Shown here piece by piece: positions 48,173-60,280 of a stretch of 64,000 bases of DNA. The stretch covers positions 122,523,062 through 122,587,061 of the forward strand of contig OW799236.1 in assembly GCA_941918925.1 (NCBI GenBank), written 5' to 3'. A model generated the notes under the pieces. The model searched no databases, was not told the origin of the DNA, and saw nothing but the letters and a program-made list of their open reading frames with translations. The translations under genes and the position numbers were made by a program. The stretch comes from Phyto melanocephala. Lineage: Eukaryota; Arthropoda; Insecta; Diptera; Rhinophoridae. How positions within the stretch are numbered: the stretch's first letter is position 1; each line of letters begins with the position of its first letter.

Positions 48173-49331
48173 AGCTGGTTTTACACGATATTAATTTAAT
48201 TATTTAATTTATTTATTTATTTTACATGTGACCTAGCGTATTTTTACTAAAATTATTATTTTAGAGATACCAGGCATAGCTATATCTGTCATAACTAATG
48301 TCAGATGCTTTGTTTTGCTTAACAAACAACTTAAAATAAGACTTAATTGTAGGTTCATATATTTATTGTGCCTACGTTAGACATTAAGACAACTGCAACA
48401 ACTGGCTAACACAGAAGTTACACGATCAAGTTTTGTGTATCAAGTTTCAATAATCTCTGACTTTTTTTTACTAATACACTCATACTTTTAGAACTTGATG
48501 CGAACTTGCTTTTGAAATTCCCTTTCGAATGTTTCAATTTACAGTCAAGAAAACAGCTGAGTGCAATTGTAGTGACGCCGCCATAATTTTTTGTTTTGTA
48601 TTTTACAAATATTCTGCCGCAATTTAAATTAAATATAATTAATAATGCTGGAATAATAAAATTGCTTTAAAACTGCGTGCAGCCTACGTCACAGCAATCA
48701 ATTTAAATTAATTTTGACAAGTAGTATGTGTGAAAAACTTGAACGTGTGGCTGCAGAGTAAAAGTCAACTAAGTTTATCGGTCAATAATTTTGAAGCATT
48801 CCGTTATCTGTGAATTAGATTAGTCTAAGAAATTTAAAAAAAAAAACTGCGGAATATTTTGTTGGAGTCCTCAAAAATTTTTGTTTGAGAAAGTTTTTAC
48901 AGTCAGCTGTTTTTTTTATTTAATTGAAAAAAAAACACACACAAATACCTTTTTCACTATTTCAGTAATTAATTTGTTTTTGGACATACTTTTTTGCAAA
49001 AACTTATTTTAAAAATTGTTTTGCTTTGATTACGGAGTTTTTATCAGCTAACTGTGATTTGAAATAAAGCATTCGGTAATAAGTGAAATTATGATACTTA
49101 ATGAATCCACTAAATGTTTGGAAGGCATGTTTATTCATAAGCTAGAATTTATTCTTCAACTGATTATTTTTTATACATTCATTTTACTCATCAGTTGTCG
49201 AAACCCATAGATAACAAATAAATCTCTCTCTTTTCACAAGCAAAAAAAAAAAAAAATGCGGTTACCTGATAGTAATTTGCTTTACACAACATCCTGAACT
49301 TAAGTAAAATTCAAATCGTGTAAAGCCAGCT
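48173..49331. mobile_element. TAA-flanked TIR element (PIF/Harbinger-like?)
   Basis: AGCTGGTTTTACACGAT at 48,173-48,189 is inverted as ATCGTGTAAAGCCAGCT at 49,315-49,331 with one mismatch, and TAA flanks both ends (48,170-48,172 and 49,332-49,334). A 3-bp TWA duplication is typical of PIF/Harbinger elements. 1.16 kb with no ORF, so non-autonomous. The superfamily is an inference from the target site only. Confidence 0.65.
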
Positions 49332-49334
49332 TAA

Positions 49335-50298
49335 GTTTTGCAAAAAAATATGTAACAATTCTTAATGTGTTAACTTCTCAACAATTTACCCCCCAATCAC
49401 ACAAAAGTACGAGTTGACAAAAAATTTCTAGAATTATGTTCTACGTAATAGCACTTATGTACATATGTATGTACATATGTATATTAACAAACATATTTGT
49501 TTGTGTTTGTCAATGTTTTAGTACACAGATAATTTTTTAAAACATTTATAAAACCCTTAACTCTGAGCAAAACCAATAGAAATATTCTTACCTATGTTTT
49601 CGTATTACTATGTATAAATATGTATGTATGTATGTAATCAGTGTCGCGTCCGTTCTAAACATGTGAGCACTGGGATCGTTGTACTGGACTTAAAAAAATT
49701 GTGCACATTTTCCAACACGTGAGATATGTGCTGAACTTAGCTGAGACGCTGTATGTTGTATGTACACTCTGAGTGTAAGCATTTGGTAAAAATAGCTTAT
49801 GTCAGTTTTAGGTATTCTAGATTTCATATCGGGGCGACGTTAGGGGTTGTGAATTGGTTGTTGCAGAATATTATTTGTTCAGTAAGTAAGTCAGTTTGTC
49901 GTTTAGTTATTACGCAAAGTCTAGTGTGTATTTTTTTCTTGTTTACTTTTATTAAATAGTTTTATTTTTTTTTTGTTCTATTCAATTCGATTAAATGTTT
50001 CGTAATATTCACTATAATACCGGTATAAATATAAATACACACATAAAGTTACATACATATGTATTTTGATTTGTATATTTTAGATGTTTAAACGTTTGTA
50101 TAAAGATTTTTTGAGTTGAGTTGAGTTTGTGTTAATTTCAATGTAGAGCTTAGAATAAAAATGATTACACATCTTGTTAAGAGGCAAAAACAGATAACAA
50201 CAGTATTACCAGTTTGGAGGAATAGCCCCAGTTTATAAATTCAACTTTTGAGCAAAAAAACTTGAAACTTTTTTCTAAGGTAATTTTTGGCTTTGAAC
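49335..50298. other. Noncoding spacer
   Basis: ATGT/ACAT runs near 49,457-49,480 and 49,612-49,635. No gene. Confidence 0.5.
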
Positions 50299-51591
50299 TA
50301 GGGTTTGGGATTTCCCGGCCTTTTTACTTTCCCGGGAAACGGGAATTAAAAAATCGTCTTCCCGGGAATTCCCGGGATTCCCGAAAATAATATTTCTTTT
50401 AAAATAAATAATGTTTGTTAACTTTAACATCACGATTTGGTTAATAACTCATTGTTTTAGTAGTATTTTATTTTCCATTAGAGTCCTTATTGTGTCAGCA
50501 TTACATCTTCCGGAAATATAAACTTAACCCAAATTATAAAAATAATTATTGCCATGTAAACAGATACTTTTTTTGATCAACACTACTCCACTCGTCTAAT
50601 ACAAGAGCAAACCACAAATTGTCACAAATTTGACTCGATATTGTTTTCACCATCGTATTTTTAACGGCGTTGTAATATTTTATTACAATGTTTTTAACAT
50701 CAGTTTAATTTTGGTAATGTCATATTTTTACTGAAAAAATTTTGACGAATAAAAGAACTTTGTGTAATTGTTCGAATAGATATTCCATCGACTTCTGCCA
50801 ATTTTAAGACAATTTCTGGTAATGTTTGGGTGTCTAAAAAACTTTTAATGCTGGAATTATTTTTTTCTCGGTGCAAGTGTTGAAGAATCGTTTTCAAATT
50901 TTATTTTATAAACCAAAAGATGGTGCCGTAAGAGACCACTAGTACTACCGCCCTTGGACATTAACCTTTTCGGGTAAATATTACATTGTGCTGCGTTGTC
51001 TACTTTTTGAAAATAGTTCCAGACTTCAGACATTTTGCTTCTAAGCAAAGTGAATTTTATAAAAAAGTATTATTAGAAAAATTCAATCGTAAATAAAAAA
51101 ATTATACTTACAAATTCTGTGACCACTTTTAAAAACAATTTGTACATACGATTATATTTATAAAAATGAACCACGGAAACTACTGCTGATTTTACGGTTC
51201 TTATAAAAACATTTATATACAAGAAAACATTTAATTATGTATGTATATAATTAATTCACTTGAAATTTATAAGCACTTATGTAAAATAATTACAGAAAGT
51301 CGTTAACTTTCGCGTGAAATATTTTTGACCGACGATGTTTGTTTTTCTTTTACATATTTGTATTTGAGAAAAGTTGTAAATACTTAACAAACAAAAAATG
51401 CTAATAAATTTAAAACCTTACTTTTTATTCAAATATTCTCTAAATTAAAAATAAAATTAAATATATTTCCTAATATATTACATATTTTTTATTTCCCGTT
51501 TTCCCGGGAATAAGAGCAAATTTTTTTCGGGAATACTAAATGGGTCATTCCCGGGAATTCCCGGGTGGGAATTCCCGGTTCCCAAACCCTA
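50299..51591 (-). mobile_element. hAT deletion derivative with CCCGGGAA subterminal repeats
   Basis: TIRs TAGGGTTTGGGA (50,299) and TCCCAAACCCTA (ending 51,591) are flanked by an exact 8-bp duplication CTTTGAAC (50,291-50,298 and 51,592-51,599). Both ends carry several CCCGGGAA/TTCCCGGG words. Inside, on minus, only the first part of a hAT transposase remains. This is a 1.29-kb internally deleted element. Confidence 0.92.
50700..51048 (-). pseudogene. hAT transposase N-terminal remnant (BED finger)
   Basis: Two overlapping minus-strand frames, 51,048 to 50,857 and 50,897 to 50,700, are joined by a frameshift near 50,860-50,897. The first gives a BED zinc finger: SEVWNYFQKV with aromatic residues at 10-13, Cys 22, KGGSTSGLLRHH. 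The second Cys of the CxxC pair is Tyr 25 and the distal His is lost. The second frame gives LAEVDGISIRTITQSSFIRQ, the conserved block that follows the finger in hAT transposases. The catalytic DDE domain and the C-terminal dimerisation domain are absent, so it cannot act as a transposase. Confidence 0.85.
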
Positions 51592-51599
51592 CTTTGAAC

Positions 51600-52215
51600 A
51601 CAAATCTATGCTCGGAATTTTCAAATTGGTGTAAGCTTTCATTTCTGATAAAAAAATCATAAGTTTTACACCGATTTTAACAATATGTGACACCTTTTAT
51701 TTGGAACATGTTTTCACGACTTTCTAATTTAAGCGTTTTTCACTTCCATAACTCAATAGGGCAAACCTTTCTCAGGTTATGCTAACATATGTCTTGTAAC
51801 TTTCTTTATTCTTATTATGACAGTATAGTTCGAAATTTAGAAGCACTTACAGAAAACCAAATGAATTTTTGAATTCAGCTTTGGAAAAAACTTTCGGCTG
51901 CTTCTGTCCAAATTTTTTTGGGGTTTAGGTGAACATTTCTTAACTACTTAGTTAATAAATTTAAATGATTTGTTGTTTTTAAATTTTCATTAAGGGCTTT
52001 AGGATATGTTTAACAGATAAACAAATACTCTGGCAACACTTAACAACAATTGCAGCAACAATTGGTTTCTGAACGTGAGAGTAGAATAATTATAACAGAT
52101 TTTTTTATTAACAGTACAGTGCTATATAATAGCACAGAATATTTTAAGTCAATGTAAAATTTCATGAATATTGGCTAAGATTTTGAAAAATATTTTATTA
52201 TATCTCTCACATGAG
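51600..52215. other. Noncoding spacer
   Basis: No ORF with a domain and no recognised element. Confidence 0.5.
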
Positions 52216-53233
52216 AAAGTGAATGGGTATATTTAAGTTTGCTATTCCTCCTACTAAATGCATATCTATTGAATCCTTATAGATAGAGGGATTGATTTAG
52301 AAAAGTTTGTCTGTTCGTGTGTGTGTTGAAATCAGTTTTTTGAAGCCTCCATGTATAATTCAGTCATTTATATGGAACACATTTAACAGATATCCTGTCG
52401 AGAATTTCGCTATTGAAAATTAGTCATGTGAACATATTACTAGCCGAGATATGAGCGAAAGAACATGATAGACTTTGTTTTTATAACAAACAAAATATTT
52501 CGATGTTGCTTTAATATACTTATCATATGTTTTCAAAAACTACAAAAAAAATTTAAATCGACTTTTTGATTCATTATGACGACAGTTAAAAATCACTCTT
52601 TTATAAAAAATTCTAAAAGCCCAAAAATTCCTAAGACAAAAAATGTAACTTACACCATTCGATAAAGAAATAAACAACAACAAAATTATATAAAATAACA
52701 ACTCAATGATCTTAAGGTATTCATACCAAAAGATTGTCATAATTTTTATACTAATTTGGCACATTAAAATAAGTAACTTGTTATACTATCTTTTTATAGA
52801 CAAAATTTCCTCTTACTTAATTTTTATTGGTTAATTACTTTTTATGATTTTTTTTTAGCAAAAATAAAATTAAAGTAAAAAAATTATATTTCATGAAAAT
52901 TGAGGAAAATAGGAAAACTTTTCGTCAAAACAATTTTTTTAAATGACTTACCATCTTTTCGGTTTAAAAATCCTTAAAGGCGTAAGTTTCATATCTCTGC
53001 AAAGAATAAAAAAAAATATATTTTTTATTCAAATATTAATTAATTGAAAACTTAGATTAAACTGGAATAATAAAAAATGTTTACATAATTTTTCATATTA
53101 GAAAGTTTTTTGCTTCTCCTGTTAAATTTGTTCAATGTAACTTAGGGCCTTATTAAAATCATATGGCGATAGAGGGTGCAAACTGTGTGAAGGGTATATA
53201 AAATTCGGCACAGCCAAATATAGTGACATTGTT
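52216..53233 (-). mobile_element. DINE-1-like element, copy J (old)
   Basis: In reverse, the GTGTGTGTTGAAATCAGTTT, TTGAAGCCTCC and GAGATATGAGCGAAAGA blocks match copy C. It finishes with GTGTGAAGGGTATATAAAATTC and CGGCACAGCCAAATATA. A longer unrelated middle part may be an insertion. Strongly diverged. Confidence 0.6.
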
Positions 53234-53989
53234 TCTATATGTTAATTTATTTACAAATTTATATATAAAATTTTTTTTTATATATCAAAAAATATGTCTG
53301 ACTGGATTTTACATTTAAACGACAATATTTTTAAACAATTACGAACTTTTTGTTCCCATACGATTAAAAGACTGTTAAAGATCAAAAATGAATAAAAAGA
53401 AAATTGTTTAACACAAATTGCCCTGTACTGTACATGCCAGCATTCTTGTTATAATAAACATATGCATACATTGCATGTAGACACAAGCATACGTATGTAT
53501 GTATGTACGTACAAATGTGTGTACATATGATAAGAAATGCGATTACAAAAGACATCTTTTAGAGAGTGTAACCTATTAAAAATAGTTTTGAAAAAAGTAA
53601 AAAGTATGTAAAATATCTAACGTTTTATTTCTTCATACTTCATTTACATACACATAAAATTACGTATAAACGTTCAACACGTTGCGGCTTTAAATATATG
53701 ATTGCACGTATGAAGAAACTACGTAAAGCACATATGTTAATGCCACATGTCCTGTATAAATATGTATATTGATGTAACGAGTAACTTACACATAATGATT
53801 ATAAGTTGTTCAACAAGTGCCTAAATAAAATGGATTGCTTAATATATCACATGGAAGCTTTTAAGCTCTAGAGCAAATAATGAAAAGTTAGTTTTTTTTT
53901 GTTCAGATTAAAGATAATTTAAAATTTTAATTTTCCATCAATTTTTAATATAATATTGATCATATGGGCACCGATATTGTTGCTGACCA
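53234..53989. other. Noncoding spacer
   Basis: AT-rich, ATGT runs near 53,491-53,507. No gene. Confidence 0.5.
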
Positions 53990-54520
53990 TTTGGGATCAT
54001 TTGCAGTACATATTTTAAATAATTCTGCTCGGACAGAGCTGAGCTCTCGTGATTTTGTCAAATATTCCGTTTAAGTGCTTTCAAAGTCTGTGACATATTT
54101 TTAAAAACAGAAAAAAAAAATCAGGAGGGGTCAAATCGGGAAAATATTCTGGACACTGCAAATTATAACAATGAGGCAATAGACGATCTGAAACCACATT
54201 CCTTGAAATATCTATTGCCGTTCGAACAGTATGTGCAGTTGCGCCGTTTTGTTAAAACTACTACATGCCCTTCAGTCCCAAATAATAAATTTGAGGCTTT
54301 CTATTGCCCACCAGTCACAATCACAGTGTTAATATGTACCTTTTTGAAAAAATACTGGCCAATGACACCTCTGGCGTAAAATTCACACAATGAAGTGACT
54401 TAAATTGGCTGTATATAAAGATTCTTTGTAAATGATACGTAGATTCTAAGTATTTCAGAAAAGCATCCATTTAAATTAATATAGGTCTCTTCGCTTAAAT
54501 CATTGAAGAATTATTCAGCA
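53990..54520 (-). pseudogene. Decayed mariner-type transposase fragment
   Basis: The minus strand carries QNGATAHTVRTAIDI (about 54,250-54,207), where the family has QQDGATAHT, so the second catalytic Asp has become Asn. Then comes PDLTPPDFFF (about 54,142-54,113) with the third Asp kept, then frameshifted C-terminal sequence. Upstream, VNFTPEVSLA-like and KRY sequence fits the region before the QQD block. Several stops and frameshifts. It is a third mariner-type relic, different from those at 4.1 and 17.1 kb. Confidence 0.75.
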
Positions 54521-54733
54521 AAAAACTGAAAGTTTCAAGGTTCCAAACGCTATTCTGTAACTGTTTATTTTACAAAAATATTAAAACTATCGTTTCAAAA
54601 GTTATAGAATGTTCAGACAGGTTGCTTTGTTTTTGGCTTAACTGTATTTGCTTAAAGAAACATATAGCCGCGATAAATGATTTTACTTAGTTCTTCTCAA
54701 TTGATATTAATTTTATTTCGCTCTGCTTTCTGC

Positions 54734-54770
54734 AGCTCGATCTCTAGCTGGTAGGGCTAGAGATCGAGCT
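54734..54770. repeat. Perfect 15-bp inverted repeat, short loop
   Basis: AGCTCGATCTCTAGC (54,734-54,748), loop TGGTAGG, then GCTAGAGATCGAGCT (54,756-54,770). Perfect arms and a 7-base loop would give a very stable hairpin in DNA or RNA. No T run follows, and no element or gene is attached to it. Confidence 0.85.
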
Positions 54771-54891
54771 AGGCAACTTCTGGTATTGTATTTGATAAAC
54801 TGTCTGGTGATATCATTTACAGTTTCTTTCAACGTGTAATACCACCACATAAATTTGGGGAAGCGAACATATATCAAGCTGTATAAGAGTT

Positions 54892-55801
54892 CAGGGATGG
54901 AAATCATGGTACAATTGTACTTTTTATTGTACATTTTTGACCTTGTTGGTACAGTGGTACTACCGCGAGCCACTTGGTATAATTTAAAAATTTGTTCATG
55001 TGCTCTTTAATTTTCTTTGTGAGTGTTTTATTTTATACTGTCAGCTTCTCTGTTTTTGTTGCAATGCTGTTGTCAAAGCGAATTCATATACCAGGTGTTG
55101 TCAAGTCTGCAACAATAAAATCTGCCTAGTACTTTCTTTCTTTCTTTCTTACAAAAATCACCTGTTAATTTGGCACCACCTGGTACATGGGAGAAACAAA
55201 TTCAATAGTACCTCTTCTGGTGAAACTGTTTCCAATGGACAAACAAACTTTGAAGCAATAAATAATCAATACAGAGCACTAGCCGATGTGATTGAACTTA
55301 GATCATACAAAGATTCAAATATTTGCTATTTTTGGTCCAAAGTATCACAGATGAAAATGAATTAAATGAGTTCATGTTCCCAGATATTTCAAGAATTGTA
55401 ACAGGAATTCTGTCTATTCCACATTCCTCGGCCAGCGTCGAATGAGTTTTTTCTTTCCAAATAGACTACAAGTTTCTACTTTTTCAAATTTGATACAAAC
55501 AAAAGATTTATTGAAGTCAACAAATTCTTGTTGCTTTAATTTTAAAATAACAGAAAATTTATTATCTAAAAGTATGTACCTGAATGTAATATTTAATATT
55601 TTTTATTGTATACTGGATTTTTATACACATTTTTGTTAAGTTTCTGTTTTTATTTTTTGTAAACTTCTGAATTTTTATAAACATTTTCATTAAGTTTATG
55701 TTTTTATTAATAAATATTACAAAATGGTACCGTCATGGCCTAAAAAGTACATTTTGTTTTCATACTTGGTACAAAATCATTAAAGCCATTTTCCTTCTCT
55801 G
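54892..55801 (+). mobile_element. hAT relic with dimerisation-domain remnant
   Basis: CAGGGATGGAAAT at the left and a rough inverse, TTTTCCTTCTCTG, at the right. TGTAC/GTACAA words repeat near both ends (GGTACAATTGTACTTTTTA at the left; AAAAAGTACATTTTGTTTT and TTGGTAC at the right). The 8-base flanks TAAGAGTT and CAAAAGTT match at 6 of 8 positions, as expected of an aged hAT duplication. Only a C-terminal transposase remnant is left inside. Confidence 0.75.
55200..55560 (+). pseudogene. hAT transposase C-terminal (dimerisation) remnant
   Basis: Two plus-strand frames. The first, up to about 55,350, includes YKDSNICYFWSKV. After a frameshift near 55,350 it continues DENELNEFMFPDISRIVTG and then SIPHSSASVE, an in-frame TGA at 55,443-55,445 and VFS. 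The 'IPHSSASVExVFS' stretch is the hallmark of the hAT C-terminal dimerisation domain. The TGA stands where Arg is usual (CGA to TGA change). Catalytic regions and the BED finger are gone. Confidence 0.82.
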
Positions 55802-56589
55802 CAAAAGTTTGACAGGTTTGGCTGCACAGCTTGTTGTTGGGGACTGTGTCAAACCCAGGGTACACTTATACAAGGTGTCGGTGCCAGCCCAGCTGACAAT
55901 TTTTTTGTGTTCTGGAGTATGTCAAACTACATATTAAAAAATGATTTCTACTCCGGAAATTGTCAAACTTCATACATAATAAAAGAGAGACAAAAATTGC
56001 TCTCCTTTACGCTATCACCTAGACCAGAAAATTTCTAGAGTTCACCTGACGTAGCAATTACAAGCCTAGAGTTTTGCATTAAAAAATAACATAAAAAGCA
56101 CATTTTACAATGCTGATTGGAAGTTTAATTGGTTTACACAGTCTTATCCGCTTTTAGATATAAAACTCCCCACGTCACAAAAACATTCAATGTCGTCAAA
56201 GGGCACATAGGCTGAAATCAGACATGGCACTGATTTATTCTTATTATTGATAAATTGTAATTGTCTGGGGAACGAAGATAAGTAATCAGAAAGTCGTGGA
56301 TATCATAAAGACACAATATAATACTATACTGTTCTGTTTTTGCTTCATAACGGCATCAAGTACTACGCTAAATAATAGTAAATGATAGAATGCAGCCCTA
56401 TTGTTTCTATTTATAATCTAATAGGTTTACTTATTGCATCATTATAATAATATAATAAATAGTATAATAAATATGAAGCCCTTAGAGAAGTTTGAAAAAT
56501 ATTTCTGAAACCTTCTTAGACCTTAAGAGCCTTCTAGAACACACTTTGTGGAAGTGTATCAAAAGCACCTTTAAAATAAAAAAAAAAAT
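55802..56589. other. Noncoding spacer
   Basis: Less AT-rich at 55,810-55,960 with a repeated GTCAAAC word (about 55,848, 55,922 and 55,959), possibly another relic. TAATAAAAGAGAGACAA near 55,976 resembles the sequence at 3,161. No gene is supported. Confidence 0.4.
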
Positions 56590-57267
56590 AAAAACAAGTA
56601 ACAGTGCTATATTCGGCCGTGCCGAATCTTATATACCCTTCACAACGTGTAGTCGTGCAATAACAATTGTTTGTATCACCATTCATCTCATATAAAATAC
56701 GTACATATGTATATACTGGTTAGAATAAATGTGGCATCGAATCCCAGCTGGGCCAAAAAAATTTTATTTTTTTTATATTTTATTATATTTTTTTTTAATT
56801 TTTTCAAAAATTTTTTTAAAAAAATTTTTTTTTAAATTTTTTTTTGTAATTTTTTTTTATTATTTTTTATTTATTTTTAATATTTTTTTTTGTAATTTTT
56901 TTTTTTTTTTTGGTATGTTTTTTACATGTATGTTGTTGTTGTAATTGTGTAAAAAAACGAGGTGGTCGTGGTTTTTTGCTCATATCTCAGAAAGTTATGG
57001 GGCGATTGTGCTGAATTTCTATAGCGATTCATTCCTAGATATTTCCAAGAGATTGATACCATATACAGATCTGAGGAACATATAGTTGCTGCTAAAAGTT
57101 GATTTCAAACAACACACGGACAGACGGTCAGGGCTTAATCGACTCCTCTATTCATAAGCTTTCAGAAAATATATACTTTATGGGGTCGGAATGGAAAATT
57201 GTATAAATTACAAACGGAATGACAAGGCTATATATACCCTTGTGCACCACAGGTGAAGGGTATAAAA
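56590..57267 (+). mobile_element. DINE-1-like element, copy F (intact reference)
   Basis: Left end AACAAGTAACAGTGCTAT, hairpin TTCGGCCGTGCCGAA, TATACCCTTCAC; GGCATCGAATCCCAGCTGGG; A/T tract 56,757-56,912; CGAGGTGGTCGTGG; CACACGGACAGACGG; TTATGGGGTCGGAA; right end CACAGGTGAAGGGTATAAAA. The two ends form the inverted pair TATACCCTTCAC / GTGAAGGGTATA. It is uninterrupted and closest to copy B. Confidence 0.88.
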
Positions 57268-60200
57268 ATAAGTTAATACCTATGATCTTTACAGAACACG
57301 ATGGTACTGAAACCAGTTTGCACTTATCTCAATCAGGTTCCAGAGCGGTTTAAATGTAAACATGGAAGAATTAGGCGATTATATCGCCTTAATTTAGCTT
57401 AATTTAACTTAATATATGTAAAAAAAACCATAAGTAATTAGACATCTTGAATCTAGGCCACCATTCAAAGCCGCGGTGGGCGATTTAAAAGAAATATTTA
57501 ATGTATACCGCAGATAGAGCTTTTTCAATTGATTATGTTAAAATCGACACGCCCTTTTTTCAATAATATATTTTTTTTTCCAATGATAATAACAATTATC
57601 ATTATCATATGATATTAAAAATCAATAAAATTTTATTTTTTTATATATTGTACATACAAACAAATATGCATACATATGTATATACCAAATTACCAAATGT
57701 GTCATTTAAAACAACAGAAATGTACTTGTTACAGATTGAAAAAATTAAAAAAAAAACTTGGAATTTCAAGTACCTATGTATTGGAAAAAATTGGTAGCGT
57801 ATAAGTAACACATACATACCTACATACGTATGATCATCTAATAACTCTAAAAAGACTTCTTAGTTTTATTTTCTTTTTCTAATTGTCATAAAATTCCGAG
57901 GTTGAAAAAGTTTCTCCACACTGTTGTTTTTTTTTAAGTTATAAAAGACATTAAAATTATGAAATTGATAAAAAAAATTGTATATATAAACAAATGTGGG
58001 TCAATAGTAAACATTATGATTGTTTAAACAAACAACAGTTTAACCTAAATACGAAACATCGTGAGCATACAGACAATAAAGAAAAAATAATTCTAAGCTT
58101 TAAATAGAAAGTTATAATTTACATTTCAAACAAACCAAATGAAAGAAAGAAAGCACGATCATAAAGACAAAGAATTACAAGTTAGAAGTAAAAAGAATTC
58201 AAAAAATATAAACTGGCAGTAAATAAATTTTATATAGACTTGCATATGTATGTATGTATGTACGTCTATAAGTCATTCTTCTTATGTTTGCGTCATTGTT
58301 AACATTTATACAGTTGTCTCTCCTGACCCCTTTTCCAAACCGACACTCTTTCCAAATCACGCTTGGATTACGTTGGTGGGTTTTTTTCTTTCGCTGTATT
58401 ACACGAGAGCATAATGCAACTGACATCTACTTTTTTTTTAGCTGGGGTTTTAGAACCATTCAACGAAAAAAGCTGGTAAACATACACCATATACATATGT
58501 ATATTACAAACGATGATTACTCAACATCTGTCTGTGCAATGTGATCAGTTTCCATACACAAACCAGCAAGCAAGTATTGTCCATGTATATGACAAAACAT
58601 CTAACTACCGGCCCAACACATTTATTCTTCTTCGAACATCAAACCAGACTTTTCTTTAGTTTATTTATTCTAGCAAAGAAATTAATTAAAAGAAATTGGT
58701 TTGAAGGAGAAAATGTTCTCTCTGGTTTTAAAAATCATCACCCTAAAAATATTTTCATATGAAATTAAGAAAAAATCAAAAATAATTTCTATGAAAATGT
58801 TCTTACCGTCAGAGGAAGGAAGTGATTTAAAAAATAACGGAGTTTATCACTACGTACCATACTCATACTAGTCAAAACAAAAAAGTTTCACTTTTAATTT
58901 AAAAAAAAAAATATGGGTTGCAACCGGGTTTGATATAAAACAGGCAAAAAAAAAAAAAAGAAAAACACAGAACAAAATCAACTCAATACAAGCGCAAGTT
59001 AAGTGGTGCCAATTTAGCCCTTTTCAGGCTAGAATCAGACCATTAAGAATAAATTAAGAATACCTATATTCTTTATGAATAAAAAGTTCAGTAAATCGCT
59101 AGTTTACAAAAACTAATTACGATATGATAAATAAATTTAACAAATACGAATTTTTTCCCACATTTTTTACCGACTCATGTCTTATATATATTGGCATGAT
59201 TGTCAATTAATATTTGATATGATTGTCAATGCATATTTACTTTTCGAAGTTAAAGGGGGTTCCAAATTATCCACCTTAAATTTTTTTTAAAAAATGTGTA
59301 ATTGATTTTGTTTAAAATTACAGTTTTTAAAAAATTCTATGCGTTTTGGCTTCCAAAAGTTGACATTACTGCTTAACACCCCATACAAAGAAAATGATCA
59401 GGCATGGAAAAACGAGATGTCAAAATTAATTTCTGTCCCCCATATTCATTAACACTATTGTATATTTACAAAATTTTTTTACAACAAAAAAAAAATTAGA
59501 TCAAATTTTAAATTTGTTTTTGTAAATATGGGGATATATACGAAAACACTAAATTATAAAACATATATACGCATATATTGATTCTTTTAGTCAACAAAAG
59601 TTTTGATTTTATTCAATAATATATGTGGTTTACAATTTTAGCAAATTGTTTAAAAACTGTGCGAAAAACAGAAAAAAAATATGGGTCAACTTGCTATTTA
59701 AATTAAAGCATGTATTTCACATTGAATCAGGTAATACTTTAGAAACGTTTTTTCAAACTTCTTTTAGGATTCTAATGAAATATAAAAATACGATTACTAA
59801 TTCTTTGTATTTAAGCCTAGACGCAAGGCTGCCATAACATACGTCGAACTCAGTAGATATGCTTTTTATGTATGGAGTTTAAAGTAAGTTATGACAAAAA
59901 TATATTATATGTAGAAGCAAGGTTTAAAGCAAAGAATTGTAATCATATTTTCCAGGAGATGATGAAATACTGAAAAAATTTTCTTTTACTTAATTCTAAA
60001 GCATTGTCCAGAACATTTTGCACTCCTTAAAAAAAAAAGAATTAATGAATACAGGAAAGGTATGTAAGAACATAACCGCAGTTAAGCATAAATAGACTAC
60101 TCCGAACAACAAGTTAACGGAAGCAACTTTTTAAACTTGAATGGGAGAATTTCTGAAAAAATTTAATAAATTTACGCATGTTTAAGAATTTTTATATTAA

Positions 60201-60280
60201 ACTGTTTATTTAACTTAATACAAGCATAAGTTTTATCTGACTTTTCGATTAAAACTAACAAAACTTTAGCTAAAAGGGAA
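57268..60280. other. Noncoding spacer
   Basis: AT-rich. The opposing ORFs at 58,199-58,762 show no domain. ATGATTGTCAAT is repeated at about 59,198 and 59,220. No gene is supported. Confidence 0.45.
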
